From Acidobacteriota bacterium (GTDB taxonomy: Bacteria; Acidobacteriota; Vicinamibacteria; Vicinamibacterales; CAVVIG01): a stretch of DNA of 58,649 nucleotides. Every line of letters starts with the position of its first letter. Within the stretch, counting starts at the first letter, position 1. The stretch spans positions 1 through 58,649 of the forward strand of contig JADZED010000016.1 of assembly GCA_020850715.1 (NCBI GenBank), written 5' to 3'. Positions 8,009 to 17,361 of the stretch are shown here, one piece after another. Made by a program: the position numbers and the translations under genes. Below the pieces are notes generated by a model. The model saw only the letters and a list, made by a program, of their open reading frames with translations. It was not told the origin of the DNA and did no database searches.

Positions 8009-8467
8009 CTATCGAACGAGAGACCGGGTGATTCGGACGAGGTCTTCGATCCAGAGCGGCTTGAAGAACACGGCCGCGCCGAGCCCCTGCAGTTCGTGCG
8101 AGAGCACGTCGTCCAGGAAGTAGTCGCCCGTGACGATTGCAACCGGCGTCGCGCGCTGATCCGCGCGCGCACGCAGTCGCCGCAGGAACGCCACGCCGTC
8201 GACGATTGGCATGCGCAGATCCAGGAGGATCGCGTCGGGGCGCGCCGCCTCGGCCTCGCGAAGCCCCGCTTCGGCCGTGACCGCCCCGCGCACGGTATAG
8301 CCCTCGAGCAGCAGCATCCGGGAGAACGTCTCGGTCACGGCGGGGTCGTCGTCCACGATCAGCACGGTCGGCGGCCGGCCGCCGCGGCGCGGATCCCGGT
8401 CCGCCGCCCAAGGCTCCGGTCCGTCCGGAGGCAACGCTTCGCTTCGACCAAGAGTCGGATGCCACAT
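8009..8467 (-). CDS. single-domain response regulator receiver protein
   Basis: A 152-residue protein whose last about 120 residues are a CheY-like receiver. It has the acidic pair (VLIVDDDPAV), the phospho-acceptor Asp in AILLDLRMP near residue 82, the Thr/Ser position (AIVTGDY) and the Lys in FFKPLW. There is no output domain, so it acts through a partner or phosphorelay. ATG 8467 is preferred to the in-frame TTG 8476; the first about 30 residues are a disordered proline-rich linker. No cognate kinase is adjacent; hybrid and PAS kinases occur elsewhere in the window (22347, 51201). Confidence 0.85.
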   Translation of the reverse strand: MWHPTLGRSEALPPDGPEPWAADRDPRRGGRPPTVLIVDDDPAVTETFSRMLLLEGYTVRGAVTAEAGLREAEAARPDAILLDLRMPIVDGVAFLRRLRARADQRATPVAIVTGDYFLDDVLSHELQGLGAAVFFKPLWIEDLVRITRSLVR

Positions 8468-8618
8468 CGTGCGCAAGAGGCCTTCCCAGTCGCTCAGACG
8501 CTACTGGAGTCATACAACTATTGCGCCAGGCGTCCCGTCGAATCAACGGCCTTCGTCAGTACAGGTTGCGATGCTGCACGACACTGCACGGCCGCTCGAA
8601 ATGTCAGGAAATGGAACA

Positions 8619-9431
8619 TCAGCCGGCGAGAACCGGCTCATCGTCGTCGTTTCGCCGCACCAGACGGAACGTGGCCTCGTCGCCCGGGATCCGCTCGACC
8701 GTGTCGGCCATCCAGATCCCGGAAAGCGCGCGCAAGTCGGGAAACTCGAAGGCCGCGCCTTCGAGCTCCAGCCGCAGGTGCGCGAGGCTCCAGAGGCTGT
8801 CGCCCCGCTCGATCAGCAGCACGCGCCGGTCGGCCGACGCGGCCGAGAGCCGCGGCAGCTTCTGCTGCAGCCGCTCCCGTACGATCGCTTCGAAGTTGCC
8901 CGGCGGATGCGCGCCGGCAATCGCGAGCCTGCCGCACTCGCCGGGACAGGCGGTCTTCTCGACCTGGATCTTCACCGCCGTACCCGAGATCATGACCACA
9001 TGGGTGGACTCCCCTTCGGGCGCGCTCTGCATGCGGCGCGCACACCACCCGCGGACCGCGCCGGCGAGCAGCCGTGCATCGATGGACGCCGGCAGGTGCG
9101 CCACCGGCACGGCGAGATCGACGTGCCATCCTGGTGCGCGCAGCGCGGGATCCTGTTCGAGGGCGGCGAGCGCAGGTCTGAAACGGGGGCCGTCCTGCGT
9201 GTCGGCCGAGAATCCGGCCAGCGGCAGGTGTTCGATGGCGGTCGTCCGTCCGCTGGCCTCCATGGCGATCACCTGGACGGCGTCGCGGCTGTGGATGCGC
9301 TCCTCGGGGAAGTCGAGCGAGCGCCATTGCCACCCGGCCCGCCGCGCGAGGTGCGCCAGCAGCCGCTTCACCAGCTGGCGGTCGTATCGCTCGCCCGGGA
9401 GAATCTCGATCGCGCTCTTCTGCGTCGTCAT
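8619..9431 (-). CDS. protein of unknown function, 270 aa
   Basis: A well-formed coding region with normal codon usage, encoding a soluble protein with no signal peptide. Features are a charged N-terminus (ERYDRQLVKRLLAHLARR), a central CPGECGRLAIAG with two Cys, and a C-terminal acidic patch. No family is recognised. It follows the TSUP permease by 23 bp, but a consensus TATAAT at 9446-9451 in that gap suggests it has its own promoter as well as read-through. Confidence 0.6.
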   Translation of the reverse strand: MTTQKSAIEILPGERYDRQLVKRLLAHLARRAGWQWRSLDFPEERIHSRDAVQVIAMEASGRTTAIEHLPLAGFSADTQDGPRFRPALAALEQDPALRAPGWHVDLAVPVAHLPASIDARLLAGAVRGWCARRMQSAPEGESTHVVMISGTAVKIQVEKTACPGECGRLAIAGAHPPGNFEAIVRERLQQKLPRLSAASADRRVLLIERGDSLWSLAHLRLELEGAAFEFPDLRALSGIWMADTVERIPGDEATFRLVRRNDDDEPVLAG

Positions 9432-9445
9432 CTCGCTGCGCGCGG

Positions 9446-9451
9446 ATTATA
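9446..9451 (-). promoter_or_regulatory. consensus -10 box TATAAT
   Basis: A perfect TATAAT on the minus strand, 14 nt before ATG 9431, sits in the short gap after the TSUP permease. It would give a very short leader. Confidence 0.45.
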
Positions 9452-9454
9452 GCG

Positions 9455-10174
9455 TCAGGCGCGGCCTCGCACGAGCGTGGCGACGCCAAGCGCGAGGATG
9501 GCGGCGCCGACGAGCGCGCGGAAGCGCGCCTCGGGAATGCGCGCCAGCAGCCGATCGCCCCAGAGCGTGCCGGCGACCACGCCGGCGACGGCGATGCTCA
9601 TCGGCCCGGCCGCGGCCGCGAGCGCTGCGCCCTGCGTGGCTGCATAGACCGGCATGCGCGCCGCGTCGACCAGCAGCGCCGTGGCGGTGGCGGTGGCGAC
9701 GAACGCGTGACGCGAGATGTCGAAGCCCAGCATCGCCGCCGAGCGAATGCCGCCCTGGTTGCCGACCAGCCCCCCCAGGAATCCGGAGACGCCGCCCGCG
9801 AGCCAGGCGACCCACCCGCGGAACCGCCACGCGCGCCCCGTCAGTTGCGTCGCGCCGGCCAACACGAGGAGCGCGCCGAAGACCGACGCGAGCGATCGGC
9901 TCGACGTCACGCCATGCAGCAACGCGCCGGCCAGTCCGCCGGCCGCGCTCGTGAGGCCGAATCGCCAGAGGAGCCGGCGGTCCACGAGGCGGCGGAGCCT
10001 CACGAAGCGTACGAATGTGCCGATCGCGTGCGGAACCGATACGATGGCCACGGCGAGCTTCGTTCCGGTCTGGAGCGCGATCAGCGGGGTGAGCAGACTG
10101 CCGATGCCGAAGCCGGCCACCGCCGCGACCGCCCCGGCCGCCGCCGACACGACCAGGAGCGCTGCAGCGAACAT
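9455..10174 (-). CDS. TSUP (TauE/SafE) family permease
   Basis: A 239-residue, highly hydrophobic protein with about seven to eight transmembrane helices, in two repeated halves each containing a Gly-rich turn (GFGIGSLLTPLIAL and GGLVGNQGGIRSAAML). TSUP permeases move sulfite, thiosulfate, sulfoacetate or similar anions across the inner membrane. It starts 12 bp after the phosphatase-like gene in a leftward operon with a Moco-sulfurase-like protein, so a sulfur-compound substrate is likely. Confidence 0.85.
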   Translation of the reverse strand: MFAAALLVVSAAAGAVAAVAGFGIGSLLTPLIALQTGTKLAVAIVSVPHAIGTFVRFVRLRRLVDRRLLWRFGLTSAAGGLAGALLHGVTSSRSLASVFGALLVLAGATQLTGRAWRFRGWVAWLAGGVSGFLGGLVGNQGGIRSAAMLGFDISRHAFVATATATALLVDAARMPVYAATQGAALAAAAGPMSIAVAGVVAGTLWGDRLLARIPEARFRALVGAAILALGVATLVRGRA

Positions 10175-10186
10175 CGGCAGCGGCGG

Positions 10187-10723
10187 CTAGCGCCGGCTCG
10201 TCGCATACTCGATCGCCCACCGGCGGAGCGCCGCGCTGGTCTGCCCGAGCGCCTCCGCTTCGGCGCTCGCACGATCGGCGTCCCAGCCGTCCACGGCCAT
10301 CCGCTTGATGAGCCACATCGTGGCGGCGCGGTTGCCGCCCGAGCAGTGGATGAAGGCCGGTTCGGCGCCCTCCGCGGTGATCGCCTCGAGGAAACGATCG
10401 GCGGCCGCGGGATCGGGCGACGCACCGCTGAACGGCACGTGGACATAGCGCAGGCCCGATGCTTCAGCCGCCGCGCGGTTCCTCTCGATCTCGGCGCCAG
10501 GCTCGTCGGCGAGGCGCAGGTTGACAATCGAGACGAAACCCATCGCCTTGATCGCGGGGATGGCAACGGGCGTGATCGCGCCGGCGCACGCGACGGTCGT
10601 CTCCAGCCGGGCGAGCTTGTCGATCCCGGCGACCGCTTCCCGCGTCACCTGCTGGCCCGCGGCGGGAGGGCTGGCCAGCGCGGCGGCGAACGAGGCGACC
10701 AGTGCCATCAGCGGTGCGCGCAT
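10187..10723 (-). CDS. secreted DSP/BLH-like cysteine phosphatase-fold protein
   Basis: A 178-residue protein with a signal peptide (MALVASFAAALASPPAAG), so it acts in the periplasm. The catalytic loop IHCSGGNRAA near residue 127 has the Cys-x4-Arg spacing of the DUF442 / beta-lactamase-hydrolase-like branch of tyrosine phosphatases. This branch is often associated with sulfide or persulfide metabolism. ATG 10723 is chosen because GGAGG lies 6 nt upstream; GTG 10729 would be too close to it. It lies between a Moco-sulfurase-like gene and a TSUP permease. Confidence 0.75.
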   Translation of the reverse strand: MRAPLMALVASFAAALASPPAAGQQVTREAVAGIDKLARLETTVACAGAITPVAIPAIKAMGFVSIVNLRLADEPGAEIERNRAAAEASGLRYVHVPFSGASPDPAAADRFLEAITAEGAEPAFIHCSGGNRAATMWLIKRMAVDGWDADRASAEAEALGQTSAALRRWAIEYATSRR

Positions 10724-10736
10724 ATCCACCCTCCGT

Positions 10737-12209
10737 TCATGTGCCGTCGCGTACGACCCGGCAGGAGTCGATGTCGAAGGTCACGCCGCCAATCGCGAGC
10801 CGCGTCTGGCCGCGGAACCCTTCGAGAAAGCCTACGAAGCGCTGCGCGTCGGCGAAGTTGCTGGCCAGGCCGAACGAGACGCGGATGGCGCCGATGCTCT
10901 TGCCGCCGCGGCGCTGCAGCACGTCGAGGAAGCGGCCCAGCGTGACGCCGTCGCCCAGCGCCAGCGCCGCGCGCACCTCCTCGTCGCCGATGCCTTCGGC
11001 CCATTCGGCCGCGCCGGGATTGCAGAAGCAGCCCGTGCGCAGCGAGATGCCCTGCGCGCTGGCGAGCTCTTCCACGCGGCGGTAATCGAGCAGGTGGCCC
11101 TCCGGATCGTAGAGGTTCAGCGTAATCGTTCCGCCGCGCCCGATCGTGTCGGCCGGCCCGTAGATCCGGACCATCGGGCGTCCGCCGGGGTGGCGCAGTG
11201 CGAGCAGTTGCTCGAGCAGCCACGCCGTCAGGCAGCGCACGCGGGTGCCGATGGCCTCGACGCCGATCGCCTCGAGGTGGTCAAGGCCGGTCTCGACCGC
11301 CGGGATGTCGAGGTAGTTCAGCGTGCCGTCTTCGAAGCCCGCTTCGCCGGGCGCGAGCACGTGCGCGTGCCCGTGCACCGTCGACAGCCGCACCGTGCCG
11401 CCGCCGAACCAGGGTCGCGCGAGCCGCGCCAATGCCGCCGTGCGGACCAGCAGGCAGCCGACGCCGGTGGGATAGCCGAACATCTTGTAGAACGAGAGGC
11501 TGACGAAGTCCGGGCGGACGGCCGCGAGATCGAGCCGGCTGGAAGGGACGAACGCGGCCGCATCGAGCAGCACGTCCCATCCGCGCGCCCTGGCGCGCTC
11601 GACCAGATCGAGCGGGTGCTTCACGCCTGAGAAGTTCGACTGCGCCGGATAGGCGAACAGGTTGGGCCTGGTCCGATCGGCCGCCGCCAGCAGCGCGTCG
11701 AGCGCCGGCAGGTCGAGCCGGAGCTGCGGCGTCGTCAGCGGCGCGTACCCGAAGGTGGCGCCGCGCGCGGCTGCGAGCTCGCGGATGCCGTTCACCGAGT
11801 TGTGGTTGTCGGCCGCGAGCAGCAGCCGGCCGCCCGGCGCGAAGGCGTACGACTCGCCGACGTGCTTCAGCGCTCCGGTGGCGTTCGCGGTGAATATCGC
11901 GACGTACTCGCCAGGCGGCGCGTTGAAGTACTCGAGCACGCGGCGGCGCGTGCGCTCGACCAGCTCGGTGGTCGCGGCCGACGTGCGGTTCGCCGAGTGC
12001 GGGTTGCTGAAAACCTGCCCGGCGAGCAGCTCGGCGTGCTGGTGGATCTGCGACGCGGCGTAGAGACTGCCGCCCGTATAGTCCAGATACGTCTGTCCGC
12101 TCGCGTCGAGCCTGCCGTACTCGGCGGCGCGCAGCGCGTCGACGTGGCTGGTCTCGCGGTACTCCGGATGCGCCTGCAGGAAGCCGGCAAACGCGCGATC
12201 CGGCGTCAC
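10737..12209 (-). CDS. class V aminotransferase / molybdenum cofactor sulfurase-like cysteine desulfurase
   Basis: A 490-residue PLP enzyme of the NifS superfamily closest to the N-terminal domain of eukaryotic Moco sulfurases. Visible features are [21 protein letters not shown], the PLP lysine in [15 protein letters not shown] near residue 241, and TGCFCNPGA near 393, where the persulfide-carrying Cys of Moco sulfurases sits. The C-terminal MOSC domain of the eukaryotic fusion is missing. GTG 12209 overlaps the ilvD stop by 4 nt (GTGA) and is preceded by GAGGG, indicating translational coupling. It probably mobilises sulfur from cysteine; the acceptor is unknown. Confidence 0.8.
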   Translation of the reverse strand: MTPDRAFAGFLQAHPEYRETSHVDALRAAEYGRLDASGQTYLDYTGGSLYAASQIHQHAELLAGQVFSNPHSANRTSAATTELVERTRRRVLEYFNAPPGEYVAIFTANATGALKHVGESYAFAPGGRLLLAADNHNSVNGIRELAAARGATFGYAPLTTPQLRLDLPALDALLAAADRTRPNLFAYPAQSNFSGVKHPLDLVERARARGWDVLLDAAAFVPSSRLDLAAVRPDFVSLSFYKMFGYPTGVGCLLVRTAALARLARPWFGGGTVRLSTVHGHAHVLAPGEAGFEDGTLNYLDIPAVETGLDHLEAIGVEAIGTRVRCLTAWLLEQLLALRHPGGRPMVRIYGPADTIGRGGTITLNLYDPEGHLLDYRRVEELASAQGISLRTGCFCNPGAAEWAEGIGDEEVRAALALGDGVTLGRFLDVLQRRGGKSIGAIRVSFGLASNFADAQRFVGFLEGFRGQTRLAIGGVTFDIDSCRVVRDGT

Positions 12210-13891
12210 GGGCCCTCGTCGGTGACGCACCCGTCGCTGGCGCTCCTGACCAGCCGGATGTACTTTGCGAGCGTGCCGCGCTCAGCCTTGAACGGCGGCC
12301 GCTTCCACTCGCGCCGCCGCCGCGCCATCTCCTCGCCGGTCACGTCGACCGAGATCAGGTTCGTCTCGGCGTCGATCGTGATCCGGTCGCCGGGCCGTAC
12401 GAGGGCGATCGGTCCGCCCTCCTGCGCCTCCGGCGTGATGTGGCCCACCAGGAAGCCGTGCGAGCCGCCGGAGAAGCGGCCGTCCGTCAGCAGCGCCACG
12501 TCCTTGCCGAGGCCGGCGCCCATGATGGCGGAGGTCGGCGTGAGCATTTCCGGCATGCCCGGCCCTCCCTTGGGCCCTTCGTACCGGATGACGATCACGT
12601 CCCCCTTGCCGATCGCCCCCTGCTCGAGCGCCTGCAGCATGTCTTCCTCGGAGTCGTAGACCTTTGCCGGGCCCGCGAAGCGCAATCCTTCTTTTCCGGT
12701 GATCTTCGCCACCGCGCCGTCCGGCGCGAGGTTGCCCCGGAGAATCTGGATGTGACCGGTCGTCTTGATCGGATTCGAGAGCGGCCGCACAATCGGCTGT
12801 CCGGGCGTCAACCCCGGCAGGTCTGCCAGGTTCTCGGCCATCGTCCTGCCGGTCACCGTCAGGCAGTTCCCGTCGATCAAGCCCGCGCCGAGCAGCAGCC
12901 CGAGCACGGCCGGCGTGCCGCCCACCTGCTGCAGGTCCTCCATCACGTACTGGCCGCTCGGCTTGAAGTCGGCGAGCATCGGCACGCGGTCGCTCACGCG
13001 TTGGAAGTCGTCGATTGTCAGCGGCACGCCGACGGCGCGCGCCATCGCGATCAGGTGCAGCACCGCGTTGGTCGACCCGCCCAGCGCGACCGCAATCGTC
13101 ATCGCGTTGTCGAACGCCTGGCGCGTCATGATGTCGCGAGGCTTCAGGTCGAGCTCCAGCAGCCGCCGCGCGGCCGCGCCCGCCGCGACGCACTCCTCGA
13201 TCTTGCGCGGATCTTCCGCGGGGGTCGACGAGCTGTACGGCAGGCTCATGCCGAGCGCCTCGATCGCGGCGGCCATCGTGTTCGCCGTGTACATGCCGCC
13301 GCACGCGCCGGCACCCGGGCACGCGTGCCGGATGATGTCGCACCGCTCGGGCTCGGCAATCGCGCCCGACAGGAACTGCCCGTAGCTCTGGAATGCGGAG
13401 ATGACGTCCAGCTTCGGGTGCGCGGCGTCGTGGCCGGCGCGGATCGTCCCGCCGTAGACCATCAGCGACGGCCGGTTCAGCCGTCCCATCGCGATGAGGC
13501 ACCCCGGCATGTTCTTGTCGCAGCCGGGAATCGAGATGTTCGCGTCGTACCAATGCGCCGACATGACCGTCTCGATCGAGTCGGCGATCAGGTCGCGCGA
13601 CTGGAGCGAGAAGCTCATGCCGTCGGTGCCCATCGAGATGCCGTCGCTGACGCCGATGGTATTGAACCGCATGCCGACCATGCCGGCCGCCACGACCCCC
13701 CGCTTCACGTGCTCCGCGAGCGAGAGCAGGTGCATGTTGCACGGGTTGCCTTCGTACCAGACGCTGGCGATGCCGACCTGCGGCTTCTGCATGTCCTCGT
13801 CGGCCATGCCCGTCGCGTGGAGCATGGCCTGCGAGGCGCCTTGTGATTTCGGTTGCGTGATGTGTGCGCTGAACTTGTTGAGGATGGCCAT
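12206..13891 (-). CDS. ilvD: dihydroxy-acid dehydratase
   Basis: A 561-residue IlvD/Edd family enzyme dehydrating 2,3-dihydroxy-isovalerate and -methylvalerate to the 2-keto acids of valine and isoleucine synthesis. Conserved parts are [13 protein letters not shown] and [16 protein letters not shown] (iron-sulfur cysteines), [25 protein letters not shown] and [13 protein letters not shown]. Length fits the short bacterial form. ATG 13891 has TACACT 9 nt upstream and no Shine-Dalgarno sequence. It is the first gene of an operon continuing into sulfur-related genes; other ilv genes are not in the window. Confidence 0.97.
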   Translation of the reverse strand: MAILNKFSAHITQPKSQGASQAMLHATGMADEDMQKPQVGIASVWYEGNPCNMHLLSLAEHVKRGVVAAGMVGMRFNTIGVSDGISMGTDGMSFSLQSRDLIADSIETVMSAHWYDANISIPGCDKNMPGCLIAMGRLNRPSLMVYGGTIRAGHDAAHPKLDVISAFQSYGQFLSGAIAEPERCDIIRHACPGAGACGGMYTANTMAAAIEALGMSLPYSSSTPAEDPRKIEECVAAGAAARRLLELDLKPRDIMTRQAFDNAMTIAVALGGSTNAVLHLIAMARAVGVPLTIDDFQRVSDRVPMLADFKPSGQYVMEDLQQVGGTPAVLGLLLGAGLIDGNCLTVTGRTMAENLADLPGLTPGQPIVRPLSNPIKTTGHIQILRGNLAPDGAVAKITGKEGLRFAGPAKVYDSEEDMLQALEQGAIGKGDVIVIRYEGPKGGPGMPEMLTPTSAIMGAGLGKDVALLTDGRFSGGSHGFLVGHITPEAQEGGPIALVRPGDRITIDAETNLISVDVTGEEMARRRREWKRPPFKAERGTLAKYIRLVRSASDGCVTDEGP

Positions 13892-13991
13892 GTCCAGACT
13901 AGTGTAATTCGGGAGCCTGTCGGGGCGCAGTTCGGGCGGGAGCCCCGCGGCAGAACGCGGAGCACTACTGGGGCATCCGGGTGCGGCGTCG

Positions 13992-14017
13992 CGCCTCGCC
14001 CGCCGGCGGGCGAGGCG
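13992..14017. terminator. 26-bp perfect GC palindrome, terminator-like hairpin
   Basis: CGCCTCGCCCGCC is followed directly by its exact complement, 5 bp beyond the stop of the leftward lipoprotein gene. There is no T-run, so factor-independent termination is not certain. Confidence 0.5.
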
Positions 14018-14022
14018 TTCGG

Positions 14023-14442
14023 TCAGTTCTCGAGCGGCTGTGTCATCTCGCGCGACCCGCCGACAAAATCGGTGGCGGTTGCGCCGACTTCCCGCGGCTG
14101 GCCCCCGCGCCACGGCAGGCCGCCGGCGGTCTTGAACTCGGCGAGCGGGATCTCGCGACGTTCACTCGACTGCATCGTGGTCAGCCGGTACTGGAACACC
14201 GAGGAGCCTCTGGACGGCCGGAGCGTCAGATTGACGTCCTTCAGCGGCATCCCGGCTTTGTTGGCGACGATCACGGACGAGGGTTGAACCTGGAACTCGA
14301 TGAACGGGGGTTCAGTGCTGCCCGACGTGCCGGCGGCCCCCGAGGTGCCGGCCGCAGGCGCCGAGGCCGAGCAGGCGTAAACGGCGAGGCTAGCGAGGAA
14401 GACGGTGACGACGACGAAGAGACGCCGGAACACTGAGGTCAT
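14023..14442 (-). CDS. small lipoprotein, unknown function
   Basis: A 139-residue protein with a lipoprotein signal peptide (hydrophobic core, then LAVYACS, Cys about residue 24) and a disordered Gly/Ser/Ala linker. A compact domain follows ([18 protein letters not shown], then [18 protein letters not shown]) with the alternating pattern of a beta-sandwich. GGAGG lies 4-5 nt before the ATG. No family recognised; likely anchored in the envelope. Confidence 0.7.
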   Translation of the reverse strand: MTSVFRRLFVVVTVFLASLAVYACSASAPAAGTSGAAGTSGSTEPPFIEFQVQPSSVIVANKAGMPLKDVNLTLRPSRGSSVFQYRLTTMQSSERREIPLAEFKTAGGLPWRGGQPREVGATATDFVGGSREMTQPLEN

Positions 14443-14547
14443 GGCCCCTCCTTGCCTGAGGCCAGCCTACGCCTGTCGGGCATCGGCTGCAAGCCCGCTC
14501 TGGTGCCGGAGCGCCGGCAATCGCGCTAAGATTCGGAACCTCGGTCC

Positions 14548-14805
14548 ATGCCGATTTACGATTACCGGTGCCGCGCTTGCGGCCAGCGGTTCGAAGCGAT
14601 CGTGCGGCCGCAGGACGGTCCGCCGGTGTGCCCCACCTGCGGGAGCGCCGAGATCGTCCGCCAGGCTTCGAGCTTCGCCGTGGCGACGGCCGAAAAGCGG
14701 CGGGCGATCGCCGACCGGCAGGTGAGGAAGGCGGCCGAGGATCACCGGCGCGGCCAAGCGGAGCGCGATCGCGACGCCGATCGGCACCGGCTCGAAGAAC
14801 ATTGA
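14548..14805 (+). CDS. FmdB family zinc-ribbon protein
   Basis: An 85-residue protein opening MPIYDYRCRACG with a second knuckle CPTCGS near residues 28-33, giving a four-cysteine zinc ribbon. A charged helical tail follows. FmdB-type proteins are common small putative regulators of unknown specific role. TAAGAT at 14527-14532 lies 15 nt upstream and could be the -10 box. The stop TGA overlaps the region where the downstream channel gene must begin. Confidence 0.9.
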   Translation: MPIYDYRCRACGQRFEAIVRPQDGPPVCPTCGSAEIVRQASSFAVATAEKRRAIADRQVRKAAEDHRRGQAERDRDADRHRLEEH

Positions 14806-14815
14806 GGCGACACCG

Positions 14816-16240
14816 CTGATTCCAGGCTCCGCGCTCTTCCTGCTGACCGTCGCGCTGCTCGGCGCGAGCGTCAATCGTCTGGTCCGTCGCCGCCTGGCGC
14901 TGGCGGCAGCGCTCTTCGCCCTGCACGCGCTCGGCGCCGCGGCGCTGGTCTACGCGCCGCTGTCAACCGCCGCCGCCGGCCAGGTCCGCACCTTCCTGCC
15001 GCTGCTGCTCGCCCTGGGCGTCGCCATCGTTCTCGTCGTGGCGGCGGTCAACCCGTGGCGCGAGAATCGCCTGCCCGATCGGTTTCCCGCCATCGTGCAG
15101 GATGCGATGGTCATCGGGCTGTTCGCGCTGATTGCCGCGCTGGTGCTGCAGGAGCGGGTGTTTGCGACGACCGCCGTGGGCGCCGTCGTCGTCGGCTTCG
15201 CGCTGCAGGACACGCTCGGGAACCTGTTTGCGGGGCTCGCGATCCAGATCGAGAAGCCGTTCCGCGTCGGGCACTGGGTGGGCATCGGCGGCATCGACGG
15301 CCAGGTGACGGAGGTCACGTGGCGCGCGACCAGGCTGCGCACCAGATCCGGGCACTTCGTGGTCGTGCCGAACAGCAGCGTCGGCAAGGAGGTCATCACC
15401 AACTATTCCGAGCCGACGCGCGAGAACCGGATGGAGATCCAGGTCGGCGTCAGCTACGACGCGGCGCCGAACACGGTGAAGGCCGTGATTCTCGACGCGC
15501 TCCGCGACGATCCGCTGTTCTCGGGCGCGCCGCCGCCGGAAGTCGTCCTCGCCGGCTTCGATGCGTCGGCGATCGCCTACGACGTCTACGTCTGGACCAC
15601 CGAGTTCGCCTTCGACTACCGGGTCCGCGATCGCATCCGCTCGCGCATCTACTACGCGCTGCGGCGCCACGGCATCTCGATTCCGTATCCGATTCAGGTC
15701 GAGCAGCGCGGCGAGCCGGCGCCGCCGCCCCCGGCGGGTCCGGCCGTCGCGGCCCTCGCCTCGGTGGCGATCCTCGCGCCGCTGACCGAGGCGCAGCGCC
15801 TCGACCTGGTGGAGACCGGGCGGCGCCTCCTGTTCGCGCGAGGCGAGGCGATCGTGCGCGAAGGCGAGGCGGGCAGCTCGATGTTCGTCCTCGTGGCCGG
15901 CGAGGCCTCGGTGACGCTCGCGGGTGCCGAAGGCGAGCTCCGCCGTCTGGGCGCCGGCGATTTCTTCGGGGAAATGTCGCTGCTGACCGGCGCGCCGCGC
16001 TCCGCGACGGTCAGCGCGGCCAGCGACTGCGACGTGCTGGAGATCGGCGTCGACTCGTTCCGGCGGCTGATCCTCGGCGAGCCGTCGATGGTCGACGCGG
16101 TCGCCTCGGCGGTGAGCCTGCGCCGCGCGGAGCTCGAACGGCACCGGACCGAGCGGGTCGCGGGCGCCTCGGTGCTGCCGGAGGCGCCGCATTCGCTGCT
16201 GGCGCGCGTCCGGCAGTTCCTCGGGCTGTCTCCGCTCTAG
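14816..16240 (+). CDS. MscS-like mechanosensitive channel with C-terminal cyclic-nucleotide-binding domain
   Basis: About 474 residues: three to four N-terminal membrane helices, an MscS pore and beta domain (VVGFALQDTLGNLFAGL, IEKPFRVGHWV), then a cyclic-nucleotide-binding domain (ARGEAIVREGEAGSSMF; phosphate cassette FFGEMSLLTGAPRSATV with its Arg). It would release ions on membrane tension under cAMP/cGMP control. The frame is open and clearly membrane-coding from about 14801, yet has no ATG, GTG or TTG before 15038. CTG 14816, 8 nt after GAGG, is the best start; ATT 14801 is possible. Starting at 15038 would cut off the first helices. Confidence 0.8.
   Translation: MIPGSALFLLTVALLGASVNRLVRRRLALAAALFALHALGAAALVYAPLSTAAAGQVRTFLPLLLALGVAIVLVVAAVNPWRENRLPDRFPAIVQDAMVIGLFALIAALVLQERVFATTAVGAVVVGFALQDTLGNLFAGLAIQIEKPFRVGHWVGIGGIDGQVTEVTWRATRLRTRSGHFVVVPNSSVGKEVITNYSEPTRENRMEIQVGVSYDAAPNTVKAVILDALRDDPLFSGAPPPEVVLAGFDASAIAYDVYVWTTEFAFDYRVRDRIRSRIYYALRRHGISIPYPIQVEQRGEPAPPPPAGPAVAALASVAILAPLTEAQRLDLVETGRRLLFARGEAIVREGEAGSSMFVLVAGEASVTLAGAEGELRRLGAGDFFGEMSLLTGAPRSATVSAASDCDVLEIGVDSFRRLILGEPSMVDAVASAVSLRRAELERHRTERVAGASVLPEAPHSLLARVRQFLGLSPL
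16237..16240. other. CTAG shared by two convergent stop codons
   Basis: The palindrome CTAG gives TAG on both strands, ending the channel gene (plus) and the M48 protease gene (minus), so the two genes overlap by 4 bp. Confidence 0.9.
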
Positions 16241-17361
16241 GCAATCCCTTTCTTGAACGCCGCGAGAGCGGCGTCGCTCACGGCCACCTTGACTAGCGAG
16301 GGATTGCCGCCGCCGCGCGCCATGCGATCGGGGCCGACGCCTCGCGCGCCGCCCGATGCCGACACCTGCGCCGTCTGGCGCTCCGATCCGGCCGACTTGC
16401 TGAGGCTGGCCAGACCGAAACCCTTCTTTGGCGCCGCGTCCACCTTCTCGTCCTTCTTCGCGCCGGCCTTCCCGCCGGTGGAGCCGGCCAATCCCGCGGC
16501 GCCTTCTTCGACCGTCGCAATCTTCGTCACGTCGACCGGCTCGTACTTGACGTTCGAGGCGTAGCGCGCCTCGACGGTCGGGCCACCCCGTGTGCCGGCG
16601 AGCTTCGCAATCGCCTGGATGCGCGCCGTCATGTCGGGGTGCGAGGCGAAGAGGCCGTTGGCGGCCGGTTGGTCGCGGTTCCGTTCGTCGAGGCGCGTCA
16701 GGAAGTCGGCGAGCTTGCCGGGGGCGTAACCGGCCTTCCCGGCCAGCGCGACCGATACCTTGTCGGCGTCCATCTCGTCGCCGCGGTCGAACTTGTTCTC
16801 GAGCACCATCTCGTACGCCTTGTTCGCGATCAGATCGAGGAACGGCCCGCGCGACGCCAGCGTCTCGCTGGTGCCGAGCTGCACGGCCTTGCTCTTCTGA
16901 ATCGCGTTGACGGTGTGCTTGCGCGCCACATGTCCGATCTCGTGGCCCAGCACGGCCGCGAGCTCGGCCTCGCTCGCGACCAGCGCCAGCGCGCCGCGCG
17001 TGACATGAACGATGCCGCCGGGCGAGGCGAACGCATTCACGCCGTCGGTATCGAGCACGACGAACGTCCACGGCAGGCCCGGCCGGTCCGACAGCCGGGC
17101 GAGCGTCAGTCCGACCAGCGCCACGTACTCGTGGATGGCTGGATCCTGGACGACCCCGAAGCGCGCGCGGATCTTCGCGCTCACGCCCTCGCCGATCGTC
17201 CGTTCCTCTTCCTCGGTGACGTTCAGATCGTCCAGCTTGTCCTTGGCGTCCCTGGCCTGCTGGACCCGGCGCAGCGCGCCTCCCAGCTGCGCGAACGACG
17301 GCGCGGCGCATGCGACCAGCGCCGCCGCCAGCACGATCGTCTTCATGGAGTCCTTCTTCAT
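16237..17361 (-). CDS. M48 family secreted metalloprotease
   Basis: A 374-residue protein with a signal peptide (TIVLAAALVACAAPSFAQ). The zinc site HEIGH is at residues 140-144, with the third ligand Glu in the downstream NKFDRGDEMDADK. This is the layout of BepA/LoiP-type M48 peptidases involved in periplasmic protein quality control. After the catalytic domain lies a Lys/Gly/Ala-rich linker and a short conserved tail. The ATG overlaps the cyclase stop (ATGA) with GGAGGGG upstream, so it is translationally coupled to the cyclase. Confidence 0.88.
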   Translation of the reverse strand: MKKDSMKTIVLAAALVACAAPSFAQLGGALRRVQQARDAKDKLDDLNVTEEEERTIGEGVSAKIRARFGVVQDPAIHEYVALVGLTLARLSDRPGLPWTFVVLDTDGVNAFASPGGIVHVTRGALALVASEAELAAVLGHEIGHVARKHTVNAIQKSKAVQLGTSETLASRGPFLDLIANKAYEMVLENKFDRGDEMDADKVSVALAGKAGYAPGKLADFLTRLDERNRDQPAANGLFASHPDMTARIQAIAKLAGTRGGPTVEARYASNVKYEPVDVTKIATVEEGAAGLAGSTGGKAGAKKDEKVDAAPKKGFGLASLSKSAGSERQTAQVSASGGARGVGPDRMARGGGNPSLVKVAVSDAALAAFKKGIA

